From: Acheta domesticus
Lineage: Eukaryota > Arthropoda > Insecta > Orthoptera > Gryllidae
DNA: 64,000 bases
Reading direction: 5' to 3'
Assembly: GCA_031308135.1 (NCBI GenBank)
Contig: JAHLJT010000631.1
Coordinates: 260,626,355 to 260,690,354 of the forward strand
This document shows, in pieces, positions 1-11,213 of the stretch (the first letter of the stretch is position 1; every line of letters starts with the position of its first letter). Made by a program: the position numbers and the translations under genes. The notes under the pieces were generated by a model. It did not search any database, was not told the origin of the DNA, and saw only the letters and a list, made by a program, of their open reading frames with translations.

Positions 1-106
1 ATAATGTTGCGTATATTCCATACCATAATTATATTTTGCATGAGATAATTGTGATACATTATTTATAGTAAAATGTAATATCTACAAGAATAATTTTTAA
101 TTTTAG

Positions 107-220
107 GAGACTTTCATAGAGGAAGAAGAGAGAGAGGGAGAGGGAGAGGGGGAGGAAGATGGAGGTGGCGAGGAAGATGGTGAGGAAGAGGAAAAGTTTC
201 TTAAAATGTTATTTATTTAA
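107..220 (+). CDS. Putative last coding exon of an upstream gene (acidic C-terminus)
   Basis: The T-rich stretch ending TTTTAATTTTAG at 106 is a good 3' splice site. From 107 an open frame of 37 codons runs to TAA at 218-220. The peptide begins ETFIEEEERE, continues as a Glu/Gly/Asp-rich stretch and ends KFLKMLFI. An AATAAA at 281-286 lies about 60 bp past the stop, as expected for a 3' UTR. The GA-rich DNA at 121-200 could also be a purine microsatellite read as protein, but splice site, frame, stop and poly(A) signal agree. I cannot name the gene; acidic tails occur in many unrelated proteins. The rest lies outside the window. Confidence 0.5.
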   Translation, partial: ETFIEEEEREGEGEGEEDGGGEEDGEEEEKFLKMLFI

Positions 221-280
221 AAAACTAATATTTAAAAAAATTAATAATTGTTAATTTTTATCCACTTTGTACTTTTATTG

Positions 281-286
281 AATAAA
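281..286 (+). promoter_or_regulatory. Polyadenylation signal AATAAA
   Basis: AATAAA lies 60 bp downstream of the stop of the putative terminal exon and is followed by a T-rich stretch. Its position fits cleavage near 300. Such hexamers are common in AT-rich DNA, so support comes mainly from context. Confidence 0.4.
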
Positions 287-300
287 TTTCTTTTTACTAT

Positions 301-667
301 TAAAATATTAGTCTTTCATGTATTTCCTGTATTTAGTTAATGCCTACGTGAGTTACCAAATAGTTACACATTTTCTATTACTACCATCATATAATTTTGC
401 ATCGTTGTAGAGATTTAGAGAATATGATTCAAAATACGTGATTGGAAAGGAAGATCATTATAAATCATGTAATCCATTAATAGTATTTTGTTTTAAAAAA
501 CTAAATAGCTTAGTTGAATTAGATCCACAATAGGACCTTAGAAATGGAAATTGTTTGCGTAACTTACTCAGCCCATTATAAATTTATTTTTATAAAATAT
601 AATAAATAATTAACGCAGTTTTTGTGTATTTAGCACAGTTTAAAGTAAGAAGAGGGTGTTTACCTTG
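301..667. other. AT-rich intergenic DNA, nothing recognised
   Basis: This stretch has no long open frame, no repeat shared with the rest of the window and no RNA-like structure that I can see. Confidence 0.5.
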
Positions 668-1161
668 TAGTTACTGTATAATCTTTTTGTAGAGAGTAAT
701 ATTAATTTGATTAGTCAAAGACTGCCTTTTAATGATTATAATTCTTATGTAAGTCCAATAATTTTCAGGTAGACTCAACATTAATATATTTTTATTGTAC
801 AATCTTTCCAACGTTTCACACTATATCAAACAGCACTATATCAAATTTGTCTAACATAATTCACCTGTTGAAACAGCATTTATTAGTATACTGCCAATTG
901 TTTTTAAAAATATTTACGTTCAAATTAGTGCTCTGAAAAAAGTTACATGAAACCGCAAATCAATTTCAAAATATTTACATTCTGAGGTGGCTCTGAAAAA
1001 AATTGTAATCAATTGTTTTCAAAAAATTGAAAGAAACATAATTTATTCAGCTAATAATTTATACAGAAATTCATTGATGCAGTCAGTCTCTTATAATTTG
1101 TATTTGTAAATATAGATTTTGTAAAAAAATATCTACATATAATCAACTGAAATAATGTTCT

Positions 1162-1163
<2 letters not shown>

Positions 1164-1198
<35 letters not shown>
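1164..1198 (+). repeat. (ATT)n microsatellite
   Basis: About eleven ATT triplets lie just upstream of the hammerhead-like core of the Penelope-like relic. Confidence 0.9.
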
Positions 1199-1200
<2 letters not shown>

Positions 1201-1215
1201 TGTATTTACTAGACC

Positions 1216-1244
1216 CTGATGAGGAAGGCCAATGACCTTCGAAA
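1216..1244 (+). ncRNA. Hammerhead-ribozyme-like core
   Basis: CTGATGA at 1216-1222 and GAAA at 1241-1244 enclose a stem of GAAGG (1224-1228) with CCTTC (1236-1240). This matches the conserved hammerhead core strands around stem II. There is one extra G between CTGATGA and the stem, and I could not identify stem III or the cleavage site. Hammerhead motifs are known from Penelope-like elements. Activity is not established. Confidence 0.4.
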
Positions 1245-1905
1245 TGTTGGAAAGATTGTACAATAAAAATATATTAATGTTGAGTCTGCCTGAAAATTAT
1301 TGGACTTACATAAGAATTATAGTTACTGTATAAGTTTTTTTAACATGGTATGCATGCCATGGCACAAGTTATGATTAAGAATTATAAGTATCTCGTTCAG
1401 CGCAATATAAATACACAATGTGGTAAATAAAATAATGAATTAACCCAATTATTGGGAATACTTAGCAACGTATAAATGACCACTGGCGATATGACAGCAA
1501 TTAATTTCTAGTGTTGTTTGGAGATAGTAATATTTAAGGCCGATATGATTTAAATCATTCATTTAAATCAAATGATTATTTTTAAAATAAAAATTACTCA
1601 GATGAAAAGACTTAAATCAATAGCGGAGTTGATAAGGAATATAGTATTATATTACTTATAATCTTTTCCACATAATTGCGCAATTTTGGGTTGCAATACT
1701 GCCCTAACATACACAAAACTATCGAGAAAAACATGTTTTAAGCTTCGATGGTGTCCATAACTATTCAGGAGAATTTAATATTTCAAAATCTGTCTAACAT
1801 AGTTATAAGTTTTTCGATGAATTCAGTTGTTTTCAACAATGAGTGCTTTTTGATTAGGGCGGTATTGCACAAAAAAATGGTAAAGTTTCTTTGTTTGAAG
1901 AATCC

Positions 1906-3405
1906 TTTTTTACTTTACGGTATACATACGTATATACGGAGTAATATACGTAGTAAAGGGAAAGTTATGTAATGCTGCGGAAAATCGATTTCGAGATTTC
2001 AACAGAAATACACGTTTTTGGGTCCCCTGATACCGAAAAAGTGGTTCTTTTCAAAACGTCCTTCTGTCTGTGTCTGTCCGTCTGTGAAAACTATTAGCGC
2101 CTAAACCATGCATAGAAGTTTTTCCAAATTGGAGAAACCCCAGTCCATCAGACTCGAATCGAAGCTTTGAGATTTTGAAAATTTATCTATAAAATTTGGG
2201 GGTTCTTTACATGAATCCCCCCTGAAATTTTCGAAATTTTCTCAAAAACTTTCAAATTTTTTCTTTAAATTTCTTGTAAGAATAGAGTAAAATACAGCTA
2301 TAAAAGTGGTATAGGTCCAATTTTCACGGTTAACTCTGAATTTTCGAAAATTGCAAAAGTTTGAATGTTTTTCGTCGTCTTCCGACAACTATAAAATTGA
2401 AGATAGAGATTTGTCCTTAAAATAAAATTTTTTTTCCATAGTGATTTCTTTCATTAAGGTCATGTACAGGTTTTTGAAAATTTTAGTAATTTTCGGGCGA
2501 TATTCCGTTTAATAGGTGCAATTTAAAAAGATTATAAACACTAAATTTTCTCAGAAACCCGAATTTTTCCTTTAACTCTTCTTAGGGATGGTGTTAAATG
2601 TACTCTATGAGATGACATAATCAGTTTGCTCTATCTTTTTTTTTCTTCAATAATTACAAAAATTATTTTTTTTGACTTGTCACTCATGTTAATATTTACA
2701 TTAGCGGTGATTTATTCATATTATTATATTTATGAGTACACGTGCTTTAAATAATGTGAAATAAAGTTTGAAATTGAATAGTTTTCTGTGAAAACTATCT
2801 CAAAATTCCCCATTTTCAGAAACGCTCAAACGCCATTTTCTAACAAATGGCTCCTAATTTTTTCTTCAAACTTTTCGAACGAATAGTGCTAATTGCACTC
2901 TTTAATATGACTAAAAGTTCATTTTGGAGTATTTTTTTTGTTTTGCCAAAAATTACACAAATGTAATTTTTTGGAAAGATATCTCGCGCCGTTTATATGC
3001 ACGTTTCCAGCAGTTTGTAAACACTATTGTATTTGTGAGTTAATGTGTTTCAAATGACTTCTAATGATGTTTTTCGAAAACTCAACAATTTTCTGTGAAA
3101 AAGAGCTTCAAAATTCGTATTTACAGTAGCGCGTAAACGCCATTTTTTTTTTTTAAACTGCTCCAAATTGTTCCAAGAAAGTTGCCATTTAGGACAAGGT
3201 TTTACTGTTGTGTAATATTCTTAAAATAATATTTCCGTGCTACTATTGAGAAAATGAAAAATGAAGAAAATGTCAACAAAAAAATGTTTGTGCGGTAATA
3301 GATGGCCGCTGGCAAGAATATGTGTCAAGTCCGAATAGCTAACCGAGACCAAGGGAAATAGAAAACTAATACGGTAAAGTCTGTGACATTCTGTAGTACC
3401 ACTAG
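1906..3405 (+). mobile_element. Helitron-like nonautonomous element, copy A (full length)
   Basis: The 5' end carries TTTACTTTACGG followed by a near-palindromic TATACATACGTATATA block, then AAAGTTATGTAATGCTGCG. The 3' end reads AATACGGTAAAGTCTGTG, then a weak hairpin and CCACTAG with T following (CTAG at 3402-3405). The copy is about 1.5 kb and encodes nothing. Its interior is a degenerate series of modules sharing phrases such as TTCTTTCATTAAGG and CGTCTGTCCGTCTGTG with the other copies. The upstream phrase TTAGGGCGGTA near 1855 recurs before copy B, so the 5' limit may be further left. A CTAG end after a hairpin with T following is a Helitron hallmark; the family name is inference. Confidence 0.6.
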
Positions 3406-3560
3406 TTCTAAATTTCGCTGTTAGATGGTGCCACAGGTGTGTTCGGTAACGTGGATACAAGAGAAGTGTTTCAAAGCACGAAACTATAAGTAATTCAAAT
3501 TTAAAGATTTTGTGGGTTAGGGCGGTAATGCTCCTCTGGACCCCTCAAATATATAGAATT

Positions 3561-4990
3561 TTCGTTTTTACTTTGCCGTATACGTACGCATATAAGGAGT
3601 TTATACGAAGTACAGGGAAAGTTATGTAATGCTGCGCGAAAAAACGGCAATTTTCGGCAGAAAAAAAATTCATTCCTGGACCCTGATAACGAAAAAGTGG
3701 ATACATCCAGTTGCTAAATTAAGAAAATAATTCCCTAACACGTGCAGACAGAATCTCTGTTTTGTGGGTCCTTGAATAATTGATTGATGGCAAAACGTCT
3801 GTCTGTCCGTCTGTGAACAACACAGCGACTAAACCGTTCAGATATTTTCTCTAAAACTGACATTCCCCGATCGATCTGACTGACCTCGTGGCCCCTTGAA
3901 TTTGAAACCGATATTTTAATTTTCGGGGGTACTTCACGTCAAGCCTCTGGGACATTTTAAAAAAAATAGCGCCAACAATTTTGACTAAATTTTGTTGTTG
4001 GATAGTCTGAAAGTAATTTAAGAGAATGGCGTAGGTCTCATGTTGGTTGAAAACTCTGATTTTTCGAAAATTGAAAAAAAAATACAAAATGTTTTCGGCG
4101 TTGTCCTACAACTACAAAATTGAAGATAGAGATTTTTCCTCCAAATAAAATTTATTCTCCAAAGTGGGTTCTTTCATTAAGGCCATGTACACTTTTTTGA
4201 AAAATTAAGTAGTTTTCGCGTAAAATTACGTGCAATATGTGCTATTTTAAAAAATTACAAAAACAAGATTTTCTCAAGAACGGCTACAAATTTTTTAACT
4301 TTTGGTAGGGATAGTACTAAATGTACTCTATGATAAGACATAAATGCCATATTACTATACTCTTTTGTTTTTTCAAAAATTACAAAAATGATTTTTTTTA
4401 CTTGTCTCTTACGTCGGTTATATTTACATTAGCGGCGAATTTTTCACATGATAATATTTACGAGTACATGTGCTTTAAATAATGTCATACAAATTTTTTT
4501 GAGAACTCTACCGTTTTCTGTGAAAACTAGCTCAAAATTCCGCCTTTTCAGAAACGCTCAAACGCCAAACCTACAACTAGAATTATGAAGATACAATTTT
4601 TTTCTTAATGAAGTGTGTTCATAATAGAAATCTTCAAGTAAGTTCATGTTCAATTTTTCAAAAACGTGAGTATCTTTTTGGAAATTGTGTGTCAAACATA
4701 TGCAATTTCATTTTCTTTAAACTATTTTTTCTTAAAAACCACCCAACAATTTTTTTTATTAAATGCGGACCTTAGATAGCATAAAGTAAGCTTAAGAGAG
4801 TGGTGCAGGTTTCAAGTTCGTTGAAATGCCTGATTTTGCAAAAATAATAAAAAAACGAAATAATCGGCCTCTTCCTACTACTACAGTTGTTAAGATAGAA
4901 TTGTTTTCCTAATGAAATATGCTCATCAAAATCAGATCTTCACATAAGGTCATGTTGAATTTTTCCCGAATATGCGTGTTTGTGGAGTAA
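3561..4990 (+). mobile_element. Helitron-like copy B, 5' part
   Basis: The start TTTTTACTTTGCCGTATACG is followed by GGGAAAGTTATGTAATGCTG. The internal modules match copies A and F: the CGTCTGTCTGTCCGTCTGTG phrase, the FTTAAGG-type blocks with ATTGAAGATAGAGATTTTT, and repeated TTTTCGAAAA segments. The copy loses similarity near 5.0 kb, before the LINE begins. Its 3' end is probably the isolated terminus at 9575-9708, which would make the LINE a nested insertion. Confidence 0.55.
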
Positions 4991-5485
4991 TTGGACATCA
5001 AAATTAGTCACCCAATGTTTATTTATTTATTTACGTCAAAAACAGTTAAAAACTGCGTATGACGAGCTATGGGGAGAAGTGAATTTTGTGCACGTTTTCA
5101 TAATTCTGTGGTCTCTATCCTAAACCATATTCTAGTCGAATTTTGAATACAGAAAAGAGAGTTTTTTTTCGAGTTTTGTTGACAAAATATTCGCTCCTAT
5201 ATAATAAAATATATTTTCAAAGGTAAATTAGCTATAAATTTCTGCCCTGAACCCTCATGTTCTTCATGAAAGAATAATACTTTTTGCCGCGATAATATGA
5301 AAAACGATAATTTGAATAACTATATTTCCCACTGAAATTCAGAAGACGTGCACAAATAATGAAGTTACATTTATGTCCAGAAGCAAAACAAGGGACCATC
5401 TCAGCATTTGCTCAAGGATCAGGGAAACTGGACGAAAAACCTGATCGAGATGGGGGCCATCAACCCAGAAACTGTGGTACAATAC
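4991..5485. other. Intervening DNA between Helitron-like copy B and the LINE 3' end
   Basis: The stretch 5030-5340 is unassigned AT-rich DNA. From about 5345 to 5475 there is a less AT-rich piece with the phrases GGGACCATCTCAGCATTTGC and CCTGATCGAGATGGGGGC. It looks like a fragment of a dispersed repeat that I cannot name. The LINE 3' tail follows. Confidence 0.3.
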
Positions 5486-5570
5486 TTGTTACAAGTTCCT
5501 TATAAGTTCCTTATAATTATACAGTCCAAATGATAAATAATTACATTAACTATCATTGTTAAAATTAATT

Positions 5571-8452
5571 CTACTTTCCTTTTTGATGCTCGGTATAGTC
5601 TCGAATTGTATAGAAACAGTTATGCAGCAGAAAAGATTTTACTTGGGACTTAAACTTTTCTATTGAATTTAATCGTTTAATGTCTTCTGGCAAAGTGTTG
5701 TAGAGTAATGTACATGAATTGTATGTGAATTTTTTGTAGTGAGCTGTTGATACTGCCACCTGGTGAATATGATTACTACGTCGTGTGTTATACTTATAGA
5801 CATCGGCGTTTGCTGAAAATATATTCCCGCCCTTAAGTCATTTTTGACAAAAACTACTGATTCGTAAATCAGGAGACAAGGTAATGGTAAAATTCCTAGA
5901 TTAATAAAGAGTGACTTACAAGAATCACGTGGGTTGGATTTGCTTATTATTCGTACAATTCTTTTTTGTAATCTGAAAGTCTGTGAACTATAAGATGTGT
6001 TTCCCCAAAATATTATGCCATATCTCAGGCGGGAGTGAACATTGGCAAAATATACACAACGAGCTGTATGAAGGCTGACGGAATTTGAAAGAATTCTGAA
6101 CGCGTAGCATAATGAGCTTAATTTTGTGTTCAATTCATTTAAGTGGGCATTCCATTTGAGGTTTGACTGAATTGATAGACCTAAAAATTTTGTTACATTA
6201 ACATCAGTCAATGGCACACCGTTCATTTTCAATGGAGTACAGAATTTTTTATTTGATATGGAAAACTGCATTGAAACTGTTTTATTTTCATTTACTTTTA
6301 ATTTGTTATTACGGAACCAATTTGAAACGTCTGATATTGTACTATTTACGGTTTCTTTGTTGCAAAGAATATTTGTATCATCCGCAAAGAGAACTGTTCT
6401 TCCGTTTCGAATCGCTAAGGGCATGTCATTTACGTATAATAGGAAGAGAATAGGGCCTAAAATCGATCCTTGCGGGACTCCTCGTACAATTGGCAAAGAA
6501 CCGGAAAGGTGTGTACATAAAGTTCCATCATTCCAGTAAGGTATTTCTACTCTCTGAGATCGTTGTTTAAGGTACGAACATAGCCAATCTAGAGCAATAC
6601 CACGGATTCCATACGAAGGTAATTTTGAAAGTAAAATGTTATGATCAATGACGTCAAAAGCTTTTGAAAGATCTAAAAATATTCCAATAGTTGCTTCGTT
6701 TTGATCCAATGATGAGGCAACATCCTTAAGAAAAGAAAAAATGGCTGTTTCCGTAGATTTTGATTTCCGGAATCCATGTTGGCAATTTGAAAACGCGTCG
6801 TGTTTATTGAGAAAGGTTTCCATTCGTACATAAAAAAGTCTCTCTAATATTTTTGAAAAAACTGACAAAAGAGAAATTGGCCGATAATTTTGAACTTCAT
6901 TTTTGTTGCCTTTTTTGAAGAGCGGCTTAATCTTAGCTGTTTTAAAAATATCTGGAAAAATTCCGGTGCATAAGGATGCATTAAATATGTGAGTTAACGG
7001 GTGTATAATGGCTGGCGCGCACGTCTTTAACAAACAATCCGGAAATTCATCTAAACCGGCCGAATATTTATTTTTTAATTTACCGATTATTTTGAGAATT
7101 TCATAGGAAGAGGTTTCGGAAACGAACATAGTGTCTAAGACTTTTAGGGAAACGTCAGATGTTGAATTTTGTGGCTGAAAACCCTTAGTGAGATCGACAG
7201 CAATTCTCGAAAAGTATTGGTTAAAGAGACTAGCCACTGTTGCCGGATCGTTCACATCTCTATCGTTATCTTTTAAAACAACATTCTCTACAAGGTTTCT
7301 AGTTGGTTTGGTCGCATTTTTTACTATATCCCACATTGATTTTGTTTTGTTATTTGAGTTCAAAATATCCTGATCGTGTTTCATGATTTTAGCCTGCCTT
7401 TTGACTTTTCTTAACAATGATTTGTATTTTTTAAAGTACAGGAGGAAATCTTGAGATACGTTATGATGCTTAGAAATGAAAGAAAGAATTCGTTTGTTTT
7501 TACATGATGTTCTAATCCCTTGTGTTATCCAAGAATTGTTTTTGCGTGAAATATTTAATTTTCTTTCTTGAAGAGGAAAGCAAGTGTTAAAATGAAATGA
7601 AAGCGTTGAAAAAAAAGAATAATATTTATCGTTTGTATCAATAGTATTATAAACTGCGTCCCATGACTCCTGCAGCAAGTAATCAATGAATAATTTTATT
7701 TTACTTTTAGAAAACACTCTACTCATACGTGTATTATTTATTGTGTCATTGTTCGCATTTCGTATAATGGTAAGAATTTGTGCATCGTGGTCACTGTATC
7801 CTAAATCTTTTGTTTCAATTTCATGTCGAGTAGCGGTTTTGTTAATTATAATTTGATCGATTGCCTTCTTTGAATTTACTGTGATCCGTGTAGGTACTTT
7901 TATTGTAATATCTAAATTGAAGGAATTAATTAAGTTAAGAAACTGCTCTTTCTCGCAAGATTCGACCAGAAAATCAATGTTAAAATCTCCACATACAACA
8001 ATGGATTCAAAAGAGCGATTGATGACTTTGATAAGTGTTATCTCTAGTTTTTCTAAGAACAAAATGTAATCTGCAGCTCTCTTTGTTGGAGGCCTGTAGA
8101 TGCAAAGCAATATCATTTTTAGCACAGGAAGATGTACAACAGAAATTTCAAAAACATTTTCAACGGAATACTCATTGAATTCCGTCAAGGAGATAGAATC
8201 AATATTATTTTTAACGTAAATACAAGAACCTCCATATGCAGGACTTTTATGAGATTCTCTTTTTCTACAATAATAGCCTGCGAGGTAAAAGTTTGGAATT
8301 TGGAAAATGCTAAGTTCATTAGGAGATAACCAATGTTCTGTAAAGCAAAGAACATCCATTTGATTTAAATCGCTCTGTAGAGCTGCCTCGATAAACTCAG
8401 TTTTATTTGAAAGGGATTGAACATTATGGTGCAATATCTTTATTTTTTGCAA
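5571..8452 (-). pseudogene. LINE ORF2: APE endonuclease + reverse transcriptase, one frameshift near the end
   Basis: One frame of 927 codons runs from ATG at 8452 (MQKIKILHHN). Endonuclease residues visible are N10, E39 in TEHW, D156 in GDFN, and D221-H222 in SDHD. The reverse transcriptase spans about 500-760, with NYRPISLLS at 522-530, DLSKAFD at 594-600, GVPQGSILGP at 658-667 and the catalytic FADD at 689-692. Near 5815-5825 the family C-terminus shifts frame by one base. The correct tail continues in the overlapping frame as NADVYKYN to HQKGK and stops at 5571. The product would copy its RNA at a nicked target site. Apart from that shift nothing is broken, so this copy lost function recently. 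Confidence 0.85.
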
Positions 8453-8599
8453 GTACCTACACGAATGTTTTTCTGCTGCATCTGACTGTAGTTGCTATAT
8501 ATTTACTCCATTTTTACCTCGAGTGCGTGGTCGAAGGTTGTAATGTGTCCCAGCAGTCACAGGTTGTGAGGAAATAGAGGCGTCATTGGTAGTGGGAAT

Positions 8600-9150
8600 G
8601 GAAGAAACGGGAGTAGGTTCACAGGAGGGGGTAAGAGGGTTCAGAATAGGGGTGGGGAACGTAAGGAAGGTGAAAGGGATGGATTTTTGGCAGGAGGCTG
8701 CGTAGGACTGGAGTTAATGATGTATTGTGCAAGCTTTTCACCGACTGCATGTTTTCCAGCAAGGTTCATGTGGAGACCGTGCCGGGTGAAGTGTTTTACT
8801 GAGAGGAAATTCATTTCAAAAAGTGTTACATCTGTTTCTCTCAGTTGCAGTTTTAGTTGTTGGTTTGCGTGCTTAATCTCGCTGCAGTGTTGGCCTGTTG
8901 TACCAGAAGGGCAGAGTCGAGACTACAATGTTAGTATTTTGGGCGGCACATTGTAATTTGTTTACATGTTGCTCAGGTGTAAAGTTACCGCCCAAATTAA
9001 TGTCATTCTGCCCTCCGATGATAAAGACTGTGTCCTGATTGGTCATTGTCTTCGTGTGAGTGTCCAACTCTGCAGTCACGTCTGCAAACCTCCCGTTAGG
9101 TTTAAAAATAGACGAGACTGAGTAGTTGTTATTCTTTATATTTAGGCTAT
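8600..9150 (-). pseudogene. LINE ORF1 relic with SGNH esterase-like domain
   Basis: Minus-strand reading gives FKPNGRFADVTAELDTHT, then VFIIGGQNDINLGG, which carries the GxND block of SGNH hydrolases. After a one-base frameshift near 8876 comes EIKHANQQLKLQLRE. FTRHGLHMNLAGKHAVGEKL follows, holding the late catalytic His block. LINE ORF1 proteins of the CR1 type carry such an esterase. The 5' part of ORF1 is missing: homology fades around 9150. The region before the ORF2 ATG is low-complexity and was not resolved. Confidence 0.65.
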
Positions 9151-9155
9151 ATTAT

Positions 9156-9574
9156 TATATTGCTATATTATAAAGCAAATAAGATTCGATGAAATTAATA
9201 GATTGAACAAAAATTGTAATTTATAATAATTTATAAAAAAGTTTGTTAAATTTACAATTTGTGTTCTCAATGTACGTTGTATTCCTATTAAGCAATCCGC
9301 AAAGCTTTATTGAAATTTGCACAACAATGCCGCAGGGGATATTTGAAAACTACATTGTTGGTTAACTACGAGATGGTGGCAGTGATAAGATACATATGTT
9401 TTGTTTAGTAGAGTTTTTGGTAACAAATTAGACTTAGGAATTATTCAAAACCTATCTGATATTCATAATTTTTGTCCGTATTGCGAGGTATAGAACATAC
9501 ATAATTATATTCACTGAACGAAAGGTCACTTATCGATCCATATGTTAGCATTTCAACCGGCAATTTAAGAATAC
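9156..9574. other. AT-rich DNA between LINE and Helitron-like 3' end
   Basis: No gene is seen. Part of it may be interior sequence of Helitron-like copy B downstream of the LINE insertion, but similarity is only clear from 9575. Confidence 0.3.
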
Positions 9575-9708
9575 GTCAAAAAATGTACTTTGGGCGGCGA
9601 TAGATGCCAGCTGGGCAAGAGTATGTGTGGCATGTCTGAATAGCTAGCCGAGCAAAGGAAATTGAAAACTAATACGGGAAAGTCTGTGCTATTCTGTAGC
9701 TCCACTAG
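9575..9708 (+). mobile_element. Helitron-like 3' end (probable end of copy B)
   Basis: The segment reads GTACTTTGGGCGGCGATAG, GCTGGGCAAGAG, TAGCTAGCCGAG, AATACGGGAAAGTCTGTGC, a weak hairpin and CCACTAG|T (CTAG 9705-9708). It matches the 3' ends at 3.4, 27.6 and 41.0 kb. Confidence 0.6.
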
Positions 9709-9920
9709 TATAAAATACAATTAGGATAATTTAATGATAATTTAATTTTAATAAATTTTTCTGCTTTCAAAGTAAAACTAATGTGCCGAGTGGTGGTGAA
9801 TTGTGACCTGTTATGAAAGAAGTTAATGAATCCCTGCCGCAGTGAGGGCTATGCATATCATTTAATATTGCAAGTCGTATTCATACAGAATCGATTTTTT
9901 GTGCATACATGTAATATTAT

Positions 9921-11213
9921 ACAATGTGACCAAAGTCATGGGATACTTCTTAATGCGTCGGTCCTCCTTTTGCCCGGCGAAGTGCAACAACTCGACTTGA
10001 CATTGGCTCAAGTCGTTGAAATTTTCGTGCGAAAATATTTAGCTAATCTGCCTTGCTTATTAGGTTGGCACCTTGTTTCAGCTCGAACATCGGCTAGCGC
10101 TGTATCAGTTGCCATAAGCCCAAGTCTTGTGCCCGTCCCATTGTCCCGGGACGGCCGTGGGGCCCTCAGAAGATGTCGGACTTCCTCAGGCCTCTACAGC
10201 CGTCCATAATTGCGAAAGTGTTGCCGGTGCAGGATTTTGTTCACGAACTGACCTCTCGATTAAGTCCTATAAATTTTCGATGGGAATTATGTCAGGCGAT
10301 CTGGGCGGCCAAATCATTTGTTCGAATCGCCCAGAATATTCTTCAAACCGATCGCGAAGTGTGGCCCGGTGACATGGCACGCTGTTAAATTTTCCATCGT
10401 TGTTTGGGAACATGAAGTTCATAAATGGCTGCAAATGGTCTCTAAGTAATTGAACTTAACCATTTCCAGTCAGTGATCAGTTCAGTTGGACCAGAGGACC
10501 CAGTCCATTCCATGTAAAAATAGCCCACACCATTTAAAGCTACCATCAGCTTAAACACTGCCTTGTTGATAAGTTGGATCCATGACTTGGTGGGGACTGC
10601 GCCACACTCGAACCATTCCATCAGCTCTTCCCAACTGACATCGGGCTCATCTGGCCAAGGCCCGGTTGTCCAGGCGCGTCTCAGGGCCAATCGATAGAGT
10701 CACCAGCCCAAGAGAGGCGCTCTTCTGTGGCCAGAGCCTTTTCAAATCAAATGTCGACGCAGTCCTAACGAATACGTTCGTCATACGTCCCACATTGATT
10801 TCTGCGGTTATTTCTCGCAATGTTGCTTATCTGTTAGCACCGACAACAATGGAAACGCCGCGCCGTTGTTCTCGATCATTAAGTGAAGGCCATCGGCCAC
10901 TGCATTGTCCGAGGTGAGAGTTTATGCCTGAAATTAGGTATTCCCAGCACAGTCTTGACACCGGATTTCGGAATAATGAATTTCCTGACGATTTCCGAAA
11001 TTGAATGTCTCGTGCGTCTTATCTCCAACTACCGTTCCGCATTCAAATTCCCATCGTGATGCCATAATCACGTTAGAAACCTTTGCATATAAATTACTTG
11101 ATACAAATGAAGGCTCTGCCAATGCACTGGCCTTTTTTTTACCTTTAGTACGCGATAGTACTGCCATGTGTATATTTGCTAATGCTATGCCGTGACTTTT
11201 GTCACCTCTGTGT
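9921..11213 (-). mobile_element. Tc1-like (Tc1/mariner superfamily) DNA transposon, decayed
   Basis: The imperfect terminal inverted repeats are ACAATGTGACCAAAGTCATG on the left and, reverse-complemented, ACACAGAGGTGACAAAAGTC on the right. The transposase is read on the minus strand. Its N-terminus starts at 11065 as MASRWEFECGTVVG and continues into a degenerate helix-turn-helix region. The catalytic part includes WPDEPDVSWE, GYFYMEWTGSSGP and a stretch resembling GDHLQPFMDFMFPNNDG near 10400-10440. Several frameshifts and small deletions break it. A TA target duplication is visible on the left (TA before CAATG) but not on the right. Confidence 0.75.

Larger units (their letters stand above)
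668..1333. mobile_element. Penelope-like inverted relic with 14-bp flanking direct repeats
   Basis: The direct repeat TAGTTACTGTATAA occurs at 668-681 and 1320-1333. Inside it, an inverted repeat of about 85 bp pairs 737-822 with 1236-1321 at high identity. The right arm is preceded by CTGATGA, a 5-bp stem-loop and GAAA (1216-1244). This hammerhead-like core is the same motif type found at the 3' ends of the Penelope-like copies near 11.9 and 14.4 kb. The left arm stops inside that core. The arrangement, two 3' ends facing outward between direct repeats, matches the composite at 11829-14528. No reverse transcriptase coding remains, so the assignment rests on structure. Confidence 0.5.
5490..9155 (-). 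mobile_element. CR1-like non-LTR retrotransposon (LINE), 5'-truncated
   Basis: The order on the minus strand is a decayed ORF1 with an SGNH-esterase domain (about 9150-8600), an ORF2 with endonuclease and reverse transcriptase (8452-5571), and a short AT-rich 3' end with a repeated TATAAGGAACT motif (about 5500-5525). ORF1 with an esterase plus an APE-type endonuclease ORF2 is the arrangement known for the CR1/L2 group. Jockey-clade placement is the alternative and needs a tree. ORF2 is almost open, so the copy is fairly young. No poly(A) tail or target duplication was seen. Confidence 0.75.

Noticed and set aside
8687..8956. Plus-strand frames across the LINE
   Set aside because: They are antisense shadows of the minus-strand ORF1 and ORF2.
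10442..10690. An 82-codon frame as an independent gene
   Set aside because: It is a fragment of the Tc1-like transposase on the minus strand.
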